A stretch of 64,000 nt of DNA from Pollenia angustigena (GCA_930367215.1 OV884059.1:247131803-247195802), one strand, 5' to 3'; shown: positions 1-11,523, counted from the first letter of the stretch. Made by a program: numbers and translations. Notes: a model not told the origin generated them from the letters alone.

Positions 1-2822
1 GCTTAGAATGCAATCGATGTTATTGCAAGCTGTACTTAACAAATCATGAACTGTTTAAAAATTTGTCTTTGGAACGCAAACGGCATCCGCCAACAAAAAA
101 AATTAATTAGAATACTTTCTTAAAAATAAACAAATTGATGTCATGATGATTTCTGAAACTCATTTGACCTCAAGAAATACGTTTAAAATCAATGGTTATA
201 TACTATATGATACCAAGGACCCTCGAGATAGAGCTTGTGGAGGTTCTGCCATCTTAATAAAAACTCGAGTCAAACACTACATTATGTGTGATCACCGTGA
301 AGACTATCTGCAAGCAACGACTACTTGTGTTGAGGAGCTAAATCTAAACATAGTAATTTCTTCTTTATACTCTCCACCTAGATTTTCCATATCAGAAGGC
401 CAATATTATAAATCATTAGGACCCTGTTTTCTGGCCGCTGGCGATTATAACGCTAAACATACCTTTTGGGGGTCACGACTTATAACACCAAAAGGTCGTG
501 TTTTGTTTAACACAATCTCTAAAATGGGTTTAAATGTGGTCGCGAGCGGGCAACCAACATATTGGCCTACTGATCAGCAAAAAATTCCAGATGTTATCGA
601 CTTTGGCGTGGTTAAAAACATCCCCACAGAAACGGTTCATGTTGAAGCTTCCTTAGAATTATCATCCGACCACACACCTACAATTGTTACAGCCACACAA
701 ATAAGTTGGTTAAAATATAAAAAATTTCTCAGTGCCCATTGCACAGAAAATATTCCCCTTAGTACACCGGAGAATGTGGATCTCTCTCTTGTTAACTTTG
801 ACAGTTATCTTAAACTAGCTGTTCAACACTCCAGCGTTACCCCCAAAAAAATTAAAAATAATAAAATATGTTCTTCAGATGTCGAGCGGCTCTTGACTGA
901 AAAAAGGAGAGTTCGAAGAGAGTGGCAACTTTACAGATCCCCGCAACTTAAGATTTTATTAAAAGAATGCAGAAAAAGGCTAAGAAAGTTACTACAGAAT
1001 CAGAAAACGGCTTCTCTAGAAAAATATCTTAAGGAACTTGATGCAACTCCACAATCTGACTACTCATTATGGCGTGCAGCTAGAAATCTAAAAAGGCCAG
1101 TTATATCTAAGCCACCATTAAGAAACTTAAATGGTAGTTGGGCAAGAAACGATATTGAAAAAGGAAATCTTTTTGTTAGTCATTTAAATAAAATATAAAT
1201 ATATGTCACAATATTGCGTTCGAGTTACCACCTGTTGATGCTAGAGCAGCTATTCCCCTCAGATTTGAGATAAGAGACATCGAAAAGGCTATTTGTGACT
1301 TAAACACTAAGAAGGCACCTGGTATTGATAAAATCAGTAATAAAATGCTTTTGGAGCTACCTCGCATAGCAAAGAAAATTATTCTATTTATTTTTAATGC
1401 TATTTTACGCCTTGAATACTATCCTGAAAAATGGAAGGTTTCCTAAGTTACCATGATACCAAAGCCAGGTAAAGATCATACAAAAGTTGAGTCTTATAGA
1501 CCTATTAGCTTATTATCAAATATGTCAAAGCTGTTTGAGAAATGATTAGTTTCAAAATTAACACCAATTTTAAGTGAAAATAGATGTATTCCAAACCATC
1601 AGTTCGGATTTAGAAGAAAACACAGCACAATCGAGCAGACTCATCGAAAAGTAAATGTCATAAAAAAAGCATTTGAAGAAAAGAAATATTGCTCAGCACT
1701 CTTCATCGATGTTTCGCAAGCTTTTGACAAAGTCTGGCATGAAGGCTTATTACACAAATTGAAGCAAAATTTACCAGCAAACACACACAAGCTGCTAGAA
1801 AGCTACTTAGTCGGTCGTCAATTTATTATTAAAGAAGGAAATTTCTTAAGTTCACCTCAGCCCATTGCCGCTGGAGTCCCACAAGGCAGCATCCTGGGCC
1901 CCCTATTATACTTAATTTATACTTCGGACATGCCAACAAGCAACTACACACAAACTTCAACATTTGCAGACGATACAGCTTTTCTAGGCGTCCACGAAAA
2001 TCGTTAGTAACGCGATGCTTCTACTTACAGCATCATATATTTCAACTAGAAATATGGTTAAGACAATGGAGCATAATGGTCAATGAGCAAAAATGCGTAC
2101 ATATAACATTCACTTTGCGCCGGGAATCTTGCCCCCCTATTACAATCAATAATCAAATAATTCCTCAACATTCGCATGTTAAATATCTCGGTATACATCT
2201 GTATCGGCGATTAACGTGGAAATGCCATATAGAGGCAAAATTAACTCAAATGAAACTAAAAGCCATTCAAATTCATTGGCTTATTGGAAGAAATTCTGTC
2301 CTTATTCTCGATTGCAAGCTTCTACTTTACAACTCTCATCTTAAAGCCTATCCGGTGCTACGGTATTCAACTATGGGGCACTGCCTCGGCCTCTAATATC
2401 GACAAAATTCAAAGGCGCCAAAATAAACTTCTTCGAATAATCACAGCCGCTCCCTGGTATGTTAAAAACTCAAACATTCATAAGGATCTCAATGTGCCAT
2501 TAGTGAAATCTATGATTACAAAATATGCAATAAAATATTTAATAAGGCTTGAACAACACCCAAATTCACTAGCTCGAAATATTTTAAATCATGGCGGCCA
2601 CACTCGCTTAAGAAGAAGAGACACTGCAGCACTTACCCAATTAGATGAGCGATAAACACCTATAAAAGTGAACATAACCCGTGATGAAGAAAAAATTTTG
2701 TCTGGCACTGACAGGAGATAAAAAAAACGTATTAGGTTAAGATTTGATTAATTATTGTTAGTTCATATTTAATATATGAAGATTCAATAAAAAAATAATG
2801 ACAAAAAAAAAATAAAAAAAAT
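1..2822 (+). mobile_element. Jockey-clade non-LTR retrotransposon (LINE), decayed; 5' part outside the window
   Basis: This is a non-LTR retrotransposon copy. The second open reading frame, an apurinic-type endonuclease followed by a reverse transcriptase, is recognisable over 2.6 kb. It ends in a short 3' tail with AATAAA-like signals and an A-rich tract at about 2787-2822, as expected for target-primed insertion. The first (gag-like) frame is not visible because the window opens just before the endonuclease. Jockey clade is inferred from the endonuclease-RT order, the lack of an RNase H domain after the RT, and similarity to insect Jockey-type proteins. Several stops and frameshifts make it inactive. 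Confidence 0.85.
47..2655 (+). pseudogene. LINE ORF2: endonuclease plus reverse transcriptase, broken
   Basis: The frame opens at an ATG at 47, hits a TAA at 122-124 and runs on in the same frame to 1198. The endonuclease part shows ISETHL, the AAGDYNAKH block and the C-terminal SSDHTP block, all typical of LINE endonucleases. The reverse transcriptase is in another frame from about 1222. It shows KKAPGIDKI, IPKPGKDH, YRPISLL, FGFR, the catalytic-region motif LFIDVSQAFDKVWH, GVPQGSILGPLLY and the catalytic FADD box. Stops interrupt it at 1444, 1543 and 2005-2010. It changes frame near 1198, 2010-2076 and 2284-2396 and ends at 2655 after a C-terminal thumb segment (RRQNKLLRIITAAPWYV). In life the protein would nick the target and copy element RNA into DNA. 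Each domain is clear, but no full-length product is possible. Confidence 0.88.
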
Positions 2823-4336
2823 TTCGGAAGAGCGTTTGAGGCGCATCAATCAGTAAATTTTAATGGTTATCATGGCGATTCCTCAACAGCTTGTCTTCGC
2901 TTCAAATATGGCAATTTTTGTTATTGACGTAGCCATTTTACCAGAAAAGAGCTTCGCAAAATGGACGAAGTGCTCTATTTACTTCGCGTCAGATTTCCAC
3001 GGTTTTGAAGCGGTAAACGATTCATGATGACTTGCCAAACCATACTGAGCAGAAATGTCAACACAGGTTGACATTCTCAGCTGCGTAAAGCCAAGTTAAC
3101 GATATCGATGGGTCTCATGCAGCTAAAAAAACACCCGATGGATACATTTATTTTTGAGCTAAAATAAAAATAAAAAATGTATGTGGTATTTTTTAATACA
3201 TAAAAACTGTGGTTACTGTTTTTCGCATTTGCTTACTTTTTATACATTTTGGTTACACATTTTCTTGGACGTGACAACACTGATCACTATTTTAATTTTG
3301 TTCATTTGCATTGCTTATTAGGTTTATTTCGTTTGCCCAAAGCAGTAGCAAACGCTATTTAAATACACATACAACATTCATACATACATATGTACACATA
3401 CATAATAAAACATCACAGACATTCGGTAAAAAGGAATGTTGTTACCTTAAAGCATTAAGTTAATACCAGATTCCAAATAAGACACACATTATTGGTTTCT
3501 GGTTATTTTGTGACATTTGTGTGCTCGAGTGAACAATTGTGAGCTTTTTGATTTTATTTTTTATTTGCTGGAAAGTTAATTGGATTTTAAATGAGTCTGG
3601 CTAAATTTTTTAAATAATTTTGTATGTGTAAATCAACCATAGTTTTTTTTTTACAGCAGTAATTAATTAGTTATATGATTGATTGATTTAAAGAATTTTT
3701 AGTTAGAAATATTTAAAAATAATTAAATTGAATTAAAGCTTTGTGTTTCATTGAAAAAGTACTTTTTTAATAAAATATTTTGTGAGTATACGTGAATGTG
3801 CGATTTTGGAAAGAGTTCGTGAGTGAGCGTATGTTAAAACGCAAGGCAAACAACTCGAACGGACAGCTCAATCAAAATATCCATATCTTTGTTCGGAATT
3901 CTCTTCTTTGTATTACTTTGATAAAGTTCCTTAAAAATAATAACTCGCTTCCCTTCTTAAAAATTGAAATAAAAACTAAGAAAACTTTCCCATACTAGAA
4001 AATTGTGTTTTCTGGTATCATTGGGACCCCTAACATTTATTTCTTTGAGAAAAATGTTTCCCTTGGCAAGCTTTGTACATACAGCGTTGTCTATTTTAAT
4101 CCTATTATTTAGGCCAACATTAATTGTTAACAAATTATGCAGCTTTTTTAAAACGGAAACAAAAATTATCCTACTCGTTAAAACAATGCAAAGTAATGTT
4201 GTCTATGAACTCGCTTTCGAAAACCTTCGACGCCCTTCTTTACTTTATCTTGAATACAAACACTTCCATGCGAGTAGAATACACCATGGCAAAGTGCACA
4301 TTGGGGCAAATTGAAACTTAAGTTGACCAAACACTA
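2823..4336. other. AT-rich spacer with no recognised gene
   Basis: I see only short open frames (3792-3998, 4003-4314, 4124-4321) with no recognisable motif, and TACATA-rich simple sequence near 3370-3410. No inverted-repeat element, RNA gene or clear promoter was found. Confidence 0.5.
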
Positions 4337-4344
4337 CACCTTTT

Positions 4345-4660
4345 TAAGTTAAAATTGAGAAAATACAAATAATAATCAGAAAAACGAATTGATGTTCAGA
4401 AAATAAATATTGATATTAAGAAATCCAAATTGATGTTGAGAAAATACAAATTGATATTAAGAATTCCAATTTGATATTGAGAAAATTCAAATTGATATTA
4501 AGAATTCCAAATTGATATTATGAAAATACAATTTGATAATAAGAAATACAAATTGATGTTGAGAAAATACAAATTGATATTGAGAAAATACAAATTGGGA
4601 TTGAGAAAACCCAATTTAATATTAAGACAAACCAAGTTAATATTGAGATATAAATTCATA
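4345..4660 (+). repeat. Left-arm tandem array of about 20-bp units
   Basis: Alternating half-units of the type AAATTGATATTAAGAAATCC and AAATTGATGTTGAGAAAATAC form about 15 degenerate repeats in an arm starting just inside the left terminal repeat. The complementary array fills 5520-7035. Confidence 0.85.
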
Positions 4661-4783
4661 GTTTTATTGATATTAGGAACAAAAAAAATATGAGTTTAAA
4701 AACAAGTACTGAAAATATTTGAAAATCAAGTTTTATAAAAACATGTGTATAAAAAATTATTCACCAACAGGCATATTCTCCAG

Positions 4784-5460
4784 TTCTATTGCTCTTTGGT
4801 AAAATGTTGTACTCCTCTGCACAGTCAACTGTGGTTATAGTAGCCTTAGCTTCGTCGATAACACCATCCAAATCCATTTTGGACCATATTAACTCAATTG
4901 GATTCAACATTGGGCTATAAGGAGCCAATCGAAGAAGAGTCGCCGGTGAATTTTCAAAAATTATTTCCATTTGGCTATGACATGGTGCATTATCACACAC
5001 AACTCAATCTTGTAAGAGGTTTCCTAATTGCTCCCATCGATTCATTAAGCTGTTTACATAATCTCTTGCGTCTTGAATTCTGAATGATCCTCGTTTTCTC
5101 TTCATAAGAATTACTCCAGAGGATGCTATTCCCCCGATTAGCTGGACATTTGGACCTCTAAAAGATGGTACGTGTATTGTAGCTCTTAAGCCTTTTCTGG
5201 AGCATCCACGAGTTCTTCTGCAGAACAAATTGAAATTAGTTTCATCAATCCAAATTACTTGTTTTCCACTTTGAATGAAATTATTTAAATCCTCAACATA
5301 TTTCGCTCGTTTTTGTTTGTTTTTCATGCTGCTCATTTGAAATTGTTGTCGTTGTGACACATTTCTGAAACTCTCATTGAACGTTTTCTTTTAGCTCCTG
5401 CAGCGTAATGGTGGGTATTGATGCAACGCAATATGTATTGCGATTTGTAATGTTTATTAT
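4784..5460 (-). pseudogene. Tc1/mariner transposase remnant, copy 1
   Basis: Reading leftward from about 5420, the frame shows an N-terminal helix-turn-helix tail (TITLQELKENV, then a stop). The DDE catalytic core follows: IWIDETNFNLFCRR carries the first Asp, GPNVQLIGGIASSG comes next, then CDNAPCHSQ with the second Asp, and LAPYSPMLNPIELIWSK with the third acidic position. A TGA at about 5002-5004 separates the first two Asp blocks, where copy 2 has a sense codon. After IWSK the sequence jumps to VIDEAK, lacking about 30 codons that copy 2 retains, and the C-terminus is out of frame. The enzyme would cut and paste the element at TA sites; this copy cannot. Confidence 0.85.
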
Positions 5461-5519
5461 ACATAAATAAAGGACAATGTATTTTTTTAATGTATACAAT
5501 ACATATTCAAAATATAATA

Positions 5520-7035
5520 ATGAAAATCTCAATATTAATTTGTTTTATCTCAATTTCAATTTGTATTTTCTCAATATCAATTTGGATTTCTTAATATCAA
5601 TTTGTTTTTTCTCATTATCAAATTGAAATTCTTAATATCAATTTGAATTTTCTCATTACCAAATTGGAATTCTTAATATCAATTTGTATTTTCTCAATAT
5701 CAATTTGGATTTCTTAATATCAATTTGTATTTTCTTAACATCAATTTGGATTTCTTAATATCAATTTGCTTTTTCTCACTATCAAATTGGAATCCTTAAT
5801 ATCAATTTGTATTTTCTCAATATCCATTTGGATTTCTTAATATCAATTTGTATTTTCTCAATATCAAATTGGAATTCTTAATATCAATTTGTACTTTCTC
5901 AACATCAATTTAGATTTCTAATTATCAAATTGTATATTCTCAATATCAATTTGGATTTCTTAATATCAATTTGTTTTTTCTCAACATCAATTAAGATTTC
6001 TTTTTATCAAATTGTATTTTCTCAATATCAATTTGGATTTCTTAATATCAATTTGTTTTTTCTCATTATCAAATTGGAATTCTTAATATCAATTTGTTTG
6101 TTCTCACTATCAAATTGGAATTCTTAATATCAATTTGTATTTTCTCAATATCCATTTGGATTTCTTAATATCAATTTGTATTTTCTCATTATCAAATTGG
6201 AATTCTTAATATCAATTTGTACTTTCTCAACATCAATTTGGATTTCTTAATATCAATTTGTTTTTTCTCATTATCAAATTGGAATTCTTAACAATTTGTA
6301 TTTTCTCAATATCAATTTGGATTTCTTAATATCAATTTGTTTTTTCTCATTATCAAATTGGAATTCTTAATATCAATTGGTTTTTTCTCACTATCAAATT
6401 GGAATTCTTAATATCAATTTGTATTTTCTCAATATCCATTTGGATTTCTTAATATCAATTTGTATTTTCTCATTATCAAATTGGAATTCTTAATATCAAT
6501 TTGTACTTTCTCAACATCAATTTAGATTTCAAATTATCAAATTGTATTTTCTCAATATCAATTTGGATTTCTTAATATCAATTTGTATTTTCTCAACATC
6601 GATTAAGATTTATTTTTATCAATTTGGTTTTTCTCATTATCAAATTGGAATTCTTAACAATTTGTATTTTCTCAATATCAATTTGGATTTCTTAATATCA
6701 ATTTGTTTTTTCTCATTATCAAATTGGAATTCTTAATATCAATTTGTATTTTCTCAATATCCATTTAGATTTCTTAATATCAATTTGTATTTTCTCATTA
6801 TCAAATTGGAATTCTTAATATCAATTTGTACTTTCTCAACATCAATTTAGATTTTTAATTATCAAATTGTATTTTCTCAATATCAATTTGGATTTCTTAA
6901 TATCAATTTGTATTTTCTCAACATCAATTAAGATTTCTTTTTATCAAATTGTATTTTCTCATTATCAAATTGGAATTCTTAATATCAATTTGTATTTTCT
7001 CAATATTAATTTGGATTGTCTCAATTTCAACTTAA
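5520..7035 (+). repeat. Right-arm tandem array with a higher-order period
   Basis: About 1.5 kb of degenerate units alternates CTTAATATCAATTTGTATTT-like and CTCAATATCAATTTGGATTT-like halves, giving a basic period near 41 bp. The marker variant GTACTTTCTCAACATC recurs at 5891, 6219, 6503 and 6828, so blocks of about 284-328 bp were duplicated on top of the basic repeat. Short open frames here (for example 5930-6127, 6542-6736, 6867-7130) are by-products of the array, not genes. Confidence 0.9.
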
Positions 7036-7145
7036 AAAGGTGTAGTGATTTGTGCGTATGGTTTGTTAAGCTCGATTCACCCATGCGGTACGAACAAAAT
7101 TTTTGTCCGGACAAAATTTTTTTTTATTGAGTTTGACATTTTACT

Positions 7146-7148
<3 letters not shown>

Positions 7149-7192
<44 letters not shown>

Positions 7193-7200
7193 GAGAGAGC
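7149..7200 (+). repeat. (GA)n microsatellite
   Basis: An almost pure GA/AG dinucleotide tract of about 50 bp lies just right of transposon copy 1, broken only once near its end by GTGAG. Confidence 0.95.
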
Positions 7201-7334
7201 AATGATTTCATTCGGCACGTTTATTCTTGAATTGAGAAAGAATTGAGATGCAACTTTTTTCAATTTGTACATAAAACATATGTAGTGTTATTACATTTTT
7301 CTTTTTGTGCTGAATTTGATTCAACGAACACATT

Positions 7335-7592
7335 TGAGGGGCTTAGAGCACAAGGGGTTTAAGTGCCTTTTTCTAAAATTTAGTATATATATGGAATTAT
7401 AGGTAAAGTTCGGAGAATTTTTTCAGAGCACAAGAGGTCAATGTAGGATTCTCATTCGGACGCTAGATAAAGTGAACAATTCAATCACATGACATTAAAA
7501 TACCTGCTTCGCTTGGAGCACAAGCGAAACAACCGCTTCTGTCTCATTTTTTAACATAAGTCACTTGAACCCCTTGTGCTTTAAGCCCCTCA
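7335..7592. mobile_element. MITE with about 30-bp terminal inverted repeats
   Basis: TGAGGGGCTTAGAGCACAAG at the left end matches the complement of the right end (CTTGTGCTTTAAGCCCCTCA) with one difference, and similarity continues for about 10 more bases. AGAGCACAAG-like motifs recur inside (near 7425 and 7517). The 258-bp element has no coding sequence. I could not identify a target duplication, so the superfamily is open. Confidence 0.75.
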
Positions 7593-8125
7593 TTTGAAAA
7601 ACAAAAATGTTTAGAATCTGTGAACTATTTCTTATTACTAGGATCGCCCGGTGGCCGAAATTCGACCACTCGACATTTTCTTTCGAGAAAACCTGTGCGT
7701 TATACAACAAAAAACGTACACATTTTAAGAGAACGGCAAAAATGCACTAATCACCCAACTTTGTACGTATGTCTGTAAGATAAATTAAAACGCTTTTAAA
7801 CACTTTAATTCAAAAAATTTTGAAAAAAAATATATTGTGCATATCTACACCTTTTAAAGTTGAAATTGAGACAATCCAAATTAATATTGAGAAAATACAA
7901 ATTAATATTCAGAAAAACGTATTGATATTCAGAAAATACAAATTGATATTAAGAAATCTAAATTGATGTTGAGAAAATACAAATTGATATTAAGAATTCC
8001 AAATTGATGTTGAGAAAATACAAATTGATATTAAGAATTCCAAATTGATATTGAGAAAATACAAATTGAAATTGAAATAAAACAAATTAATATTGAGATT
8101 TTTTTCATTATTATATTTTGAATAT

Positions 8126-8898
8126 GGGCAAATCCCAGAAACAGTCCACCAACCAAAAATTTTTCAAATTAATTTTTTTTAAACGGAATATAAGACTAGA
8201 TGTTTAATTTCATTTTTATATTAAAAAATATGTATTTCAATGATCATCAATGCAATAATTTTTACCAAATCATACCCCACTGCTGATTTTTTAATAAAAT
8301 ACGTGAATTTAGCATTATTTTAGGTGACTTTTGTGCTTAAAATAGCACTTAGAGCAAACTTATCAAAATATAAATTTCGTTAAAATAAAAGTTGATATTC
8401 ATTAGTTTAAGAAATGCAATTCATAAAAATATAATTTGTTTTGTTAAAATAAATAAAATATAATAATAAAATACTACTGGAAAAACTGTAGCGTGCGTTA
8501 CGTAGCGTGCGTCACAAAGGGTTCACGGCTTTTGTCAAAAAATTACAACATTTTTTGGCTGCAAATAAGTGCGTTAAGAATTCTCTTATACTCATCTTTC
8601 ATATAGGAATCAGATTTTGTATACTTTATCATGCAAAATTCGCTAACAATTAGGAAAACGCACTTCAACCTTTGAAGTTACTTCCATTTTTTGTAGCGTG
8701 CGTCACAAAACTTTGTGATCAATTATTTCGCAACAAATACTTGCTAAGAAATTATGATATATGCCATTCGTAAGTACATATTAATGTCAGTAAATACTAT
8801 ATATAAGTTGAAGCTATCTCTTTTGAAAGACCAAAAACTGTGTATATTTCAATCAGAAAACGCGTGCGAATGTAGCGTTCGTCACGCAGGATTTGCCC
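8126..8898. mobile_element. 773-bp non-autonomous transposon nested in Tc1 copy 2, ATAT target duplication
   Basis: The terminal inverted repeat is GGGCAAATCC at the left and its complement at the right. ATAT flanks both ends (8122-8125 and 8899-8902). Copy 1 carries the empty site as GAATATGTATTG with a single ATAT, which confirms the boundaries. The motif GTAGCGTGCGTCAC or a close variant occurs three or four times (about 8488, 8503, 8695, 8873), rare CpG-containing sequence here and a candidate transposase-binding site. No transposase is encoded. The superfamily is not assigned. Confidence 0.85.
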
Positions 8899-8933
8899 AT
8901 ATGTATTGTATACATAAAAAAATACATTGTCCT

Positions 8934-9340
8934 CTGGAGTAATTCTTATGACGAGAAAACGAGGATCATTCAGAATGCAAGACGCAAGAGAATGGGTAAA
9001 CAGCTTGATGAATCGATGGGAGCAATTATGAAACCTCTTACAAGACTTAGTTGTGTGTGATAATGCACCATGTAATAGCCAAATGGAAATAATTTTTGAA
9101 AATTCACCAGCGATTCATCTTCGATTGGCTCCTTATAGCCCAATGTTGAATCCAATTGAGTTTATATGGTCCAAAATAAAAACATACACAAAAACCCACC
9201 TTTGTATAGCAAATGTGTGTCCTCCTGGTATTTGCGAACAACATCTTGTTTATTTCGATAGTGTTATCGACGAAGCTAAGGTTACTACAACCAAAGTTGA
9301 CTGTGCAAGAGCAGTACAACATTTTACCAAAGAGCAATAG
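8934..9340 (+). pseudogene. Tc1/mariner transposase C-terminal fragment, copy 2
   Basis: The frame begins mid-protein at SGVILMTRKRGSF and continues through VCDNAPCNSQ and LAPYSPMLNPIEFIWSKIK to a natural-looking C-terminus (ARAVQHFTKEQ, stop about 9338-9340). A TGA at about 9028-9030 interrupts it where copy 1 has Gly. The segment after IWSKIK is present here but deleted from copy 1. The first catalytic Asp block is missing, so no activity is possible. Confidence 0.85.
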
Positions 9341-9970
9341 AACTGGAGAATATGCCTGTTGGTGAATAATTTTTTATACACATGTTTTTATAAAATTTGA
9401 TTTTCAAATATTTTCAGTTACTTGTTTTTAGACTCATAATTTTTTTGTTCCTAATATCAATAAAATTCATATAAATTCATAGTTATATCTCAATATTAAT
9501 TTGGTTTTTCTTAATATTAACTTGGATTTTCACATTTCCAATTTGTATTTTCTCATTATCAATTTGGATTTCTTAATATCAATTTGTATTTTCTCAACAA
9601 CAATTTGGAATTCTAATTATCAAATTGTATTTTCTCAACATCAATTTGGAATTCTAATTATCAAATTGTATTTTCTCAATATCAATTTGGATTTCTTAGT
9701 ATCAATTTGTAATTTCTCAATATCAAATTGGATTTCTTAATATCAATTTGTATTTTCTCAATATCAAATTAGAACTCTTAATATCAATTTGTATTTTCTC
9801 AACATCAATTTGGATTTCTTAATATCAATTTGTATTTTCTCAGCATCGATTCATTTTTCTAAATATTAATTTGTATTTTCTCAATTTCAACTTAAAAAGG
9901 TGTACACACAAATTCCTTTAAATCGATATATGTTTCATTAAAATCGGTGGACGATAAGTTACTATTTTTG

Positions 9971-10105
9971 TTATATTCGACATTTTTATTTTTCGAATTT
10001 TATTCTCTGAGATAAATTTCAATTATTTTAATAAAGATATTACAAAAAATAAATGAAATTTACCTCAGAGAATAAAATTTTAAAAATAAAAATGTTGAAT
10101 ATAAT
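9971..10105. repeat. Near-perfect hairpin, about 49-bp arms
   Basis: Left arm 9971-10019 and right arm 10057-10105 are complementary over almost their whole length (the shared core around TTTTATTCTCTGAG is exact), with a loop of about 37 bp. No coding content. This is probably a palindromic MITE, but no target duplication was identified. Confidence 0.75.
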
Positions 10106-10282
10106 AAAAATGTGTTTTATGTGATAATATCGTACAAATAGAAATACACATATGAAATGTTTTTTCATAATTAACAACCTAAGCTAAACAGATTTTGATG
10201 CAATTTGTTGCGTATATAGAATATTAAAGCGAAACTGTTATCGGCTATATTTAAAAAGTTTATATAGTTTTTGACAAGAGTA

Positions 10283-10659
10283 AAGCTGCGTTCACAATCA
10301 AAAAAACATTTTCACTTGGTGTTCATAATAGAGCCACAATTTGTTTTGTAACTACACACATTTTGCATCAAGAAATCGTATGCAAATTTTAGCCACAACA
10401 ATATTATGCATTTATTTTTATTTTTGTAAACATTTTGTTAAAATTTTCATTCAAAACTAAATAAAATTATTTTAAACGTCAGAAACAATTTCATACAAAT
10501 TGTTGCTGAAGTTCTAGTTGACTCAACTTAAGTTACATTTTTAAAAAAATTTTAGTTACATTTTTGTTCTAAAAATGAAAGGAAAATATATGAAATACTT
10601 TGGGAAGAAAAGAGATAGAAGAAAAAACGAAATTGTTTTTTTGATTGTGAACGTAGCTT
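10283..10659. mobile_element. MITE with 24-bp inverted ends
   Basis: AAGCTGCGTTCACAATCAAA at the left is matched by the complement of TTTGATTGTGAACGTAGCTT at the right with one mismatch. The 377-bp interior is AT-rich and non-coding. Confidence 0.7.
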
Positions 10660-11196
10660 AATAGGTAGGTTTGAAAAATTTTAACTTAAGGGGAAAACAC
10701 AGGGTAAAAATTTCAATATTTGGTACTTTTTGTAAACCCAGGTTTTTTATGTAATTTTGCCTAATTTCATAACTTAGTTACATTGGTGTATAAAACATCG
10801 ATTACACAAGGAAAGGGATAAAACTAGTTAAAATCGGGAATTTTAAAATATTTTGCTACTAGTAATAAAAATAATATTTATTGTTTGCTAAAATACTTAA
10901 TTTTATTAATTAAAAATCACAATTTAGTTGTTACTACAATTGGTAAAGTATTGTGTATACAATTGTCTTACTTCTACGGCGTCCTTAGAAGCTCTATTTG
11001 AACCCGTCCGACCGAAAGATCTCAGGCCATCGATTCTTCATAATTTTCTTTAACACACTTTTATAAAAAAAATTAATAGATTGCTAACTGTGCTGCCACT
11101 TTGTGTAATCGTTCACATCTGTAAACCATATGGTAGCTTTGTTTGTCCGGACAAATTTTCCGAAATGGGAGAATCGTTCTGCAGAACACTCTCTGT
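10660..11196. other. AT-rich spacer holding a TGTCCGGAC repeat fragment
   Basis: There is no gene. TTTGTCCGGACAAATT near 11144 resembles sequence at 7100-7115 and, inverted, at 13787-13797. These look like pieces of one dispersed repeat that the hAT-like element interrupts. Confidence 0.4.
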
Positions 11197-11523
11197 CAGT
11201 GTTGAAAAATTCAGTACTTTGGTACTTTTTTCAGTACTTTTTCATATTAAAAATACCGCAGTGCCCCCGCGTTGTTTTCAGTACTTTTTTATCCTTTGAG
11301 CTTTTTATCTCTTAACTGTGATATGATCATTTCGATAGCAGACTTTGGTCATCATGTGTTTGTTGCAAAATTTATGTTGTTGTATTTTAAAAATAATTAA
11401 CGACGTTAATATTAAAATGCAAAGCGTGGACGCTTTCCAGAATGGGATATTGGTTCTTACAAGTGACAAGAAAATTTATTTAAAGGGATGCATTGGATAA
11501 TATTGCTACGAAAGTAACTTTAG

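Larger units (their letters stand above)
4337..7042 (-). mobile_element. Tc1/mariner-like transposon copy 1 with tandem-repeat arms
   Basis: The ends are inverted copies of CACCTTTTTAAGTT (start 4337; the complement ends at 7042), each abutted by a TA dinucleotide (4335-4336 and 7043-7044). That is the hallmark of Tc1/mariner insertion. The transposase remnant is on the minus strand. Between the terminal repeats and the coding part lie arrays of about 20-bp units: one of about 300 bp on the left and one of about 1.5 kb on the right, in opposite orientation. A second copy at 7848-9902 has the same architecture. Confidence 0.85.
7848..9902 (+). mobile_element. Tc1/mariner-like transposon copy 2, deleted and with a nested insertion
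   Basis: Same family as copy 1. It starts CACCTTTTAAAGTT at 7848 and ends with the complement at 9902, flanked by TA at 7846-7847 and 9903-9904. Arms at about 7855-8100 and 9490-9895 consist of the same 20-bp units in opposite orientation. Relative to copy 1 it has lost the first half of the transposase gene, with TCCT shared at the two deletion edges, and it has gained a 773-bp foreign insertion at 8126-8898. Confidence 0.85.

Noticed and set aside
3770..4320. Small secreted or membrane protein genes
   Set aside because: Frames at 3792, 4003 and 4124 overlap one another, lack conserved motifs, and sit in AT-rich spacer next to a transposon.
5520..7035. CRISPR-like regular repeats
   Set aside because: The units are contiguous and degenerate with no unique spacers, and they lie in a eukaryotic transposon arm.
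5930..7130. Repeated open frames starting MYFLNINLDFLISIC or MYILNINLDFLISIC
   Set aside because: They are translations of the 41-bp tandem array; the same peptide arises wherever the repeat stays in frame.
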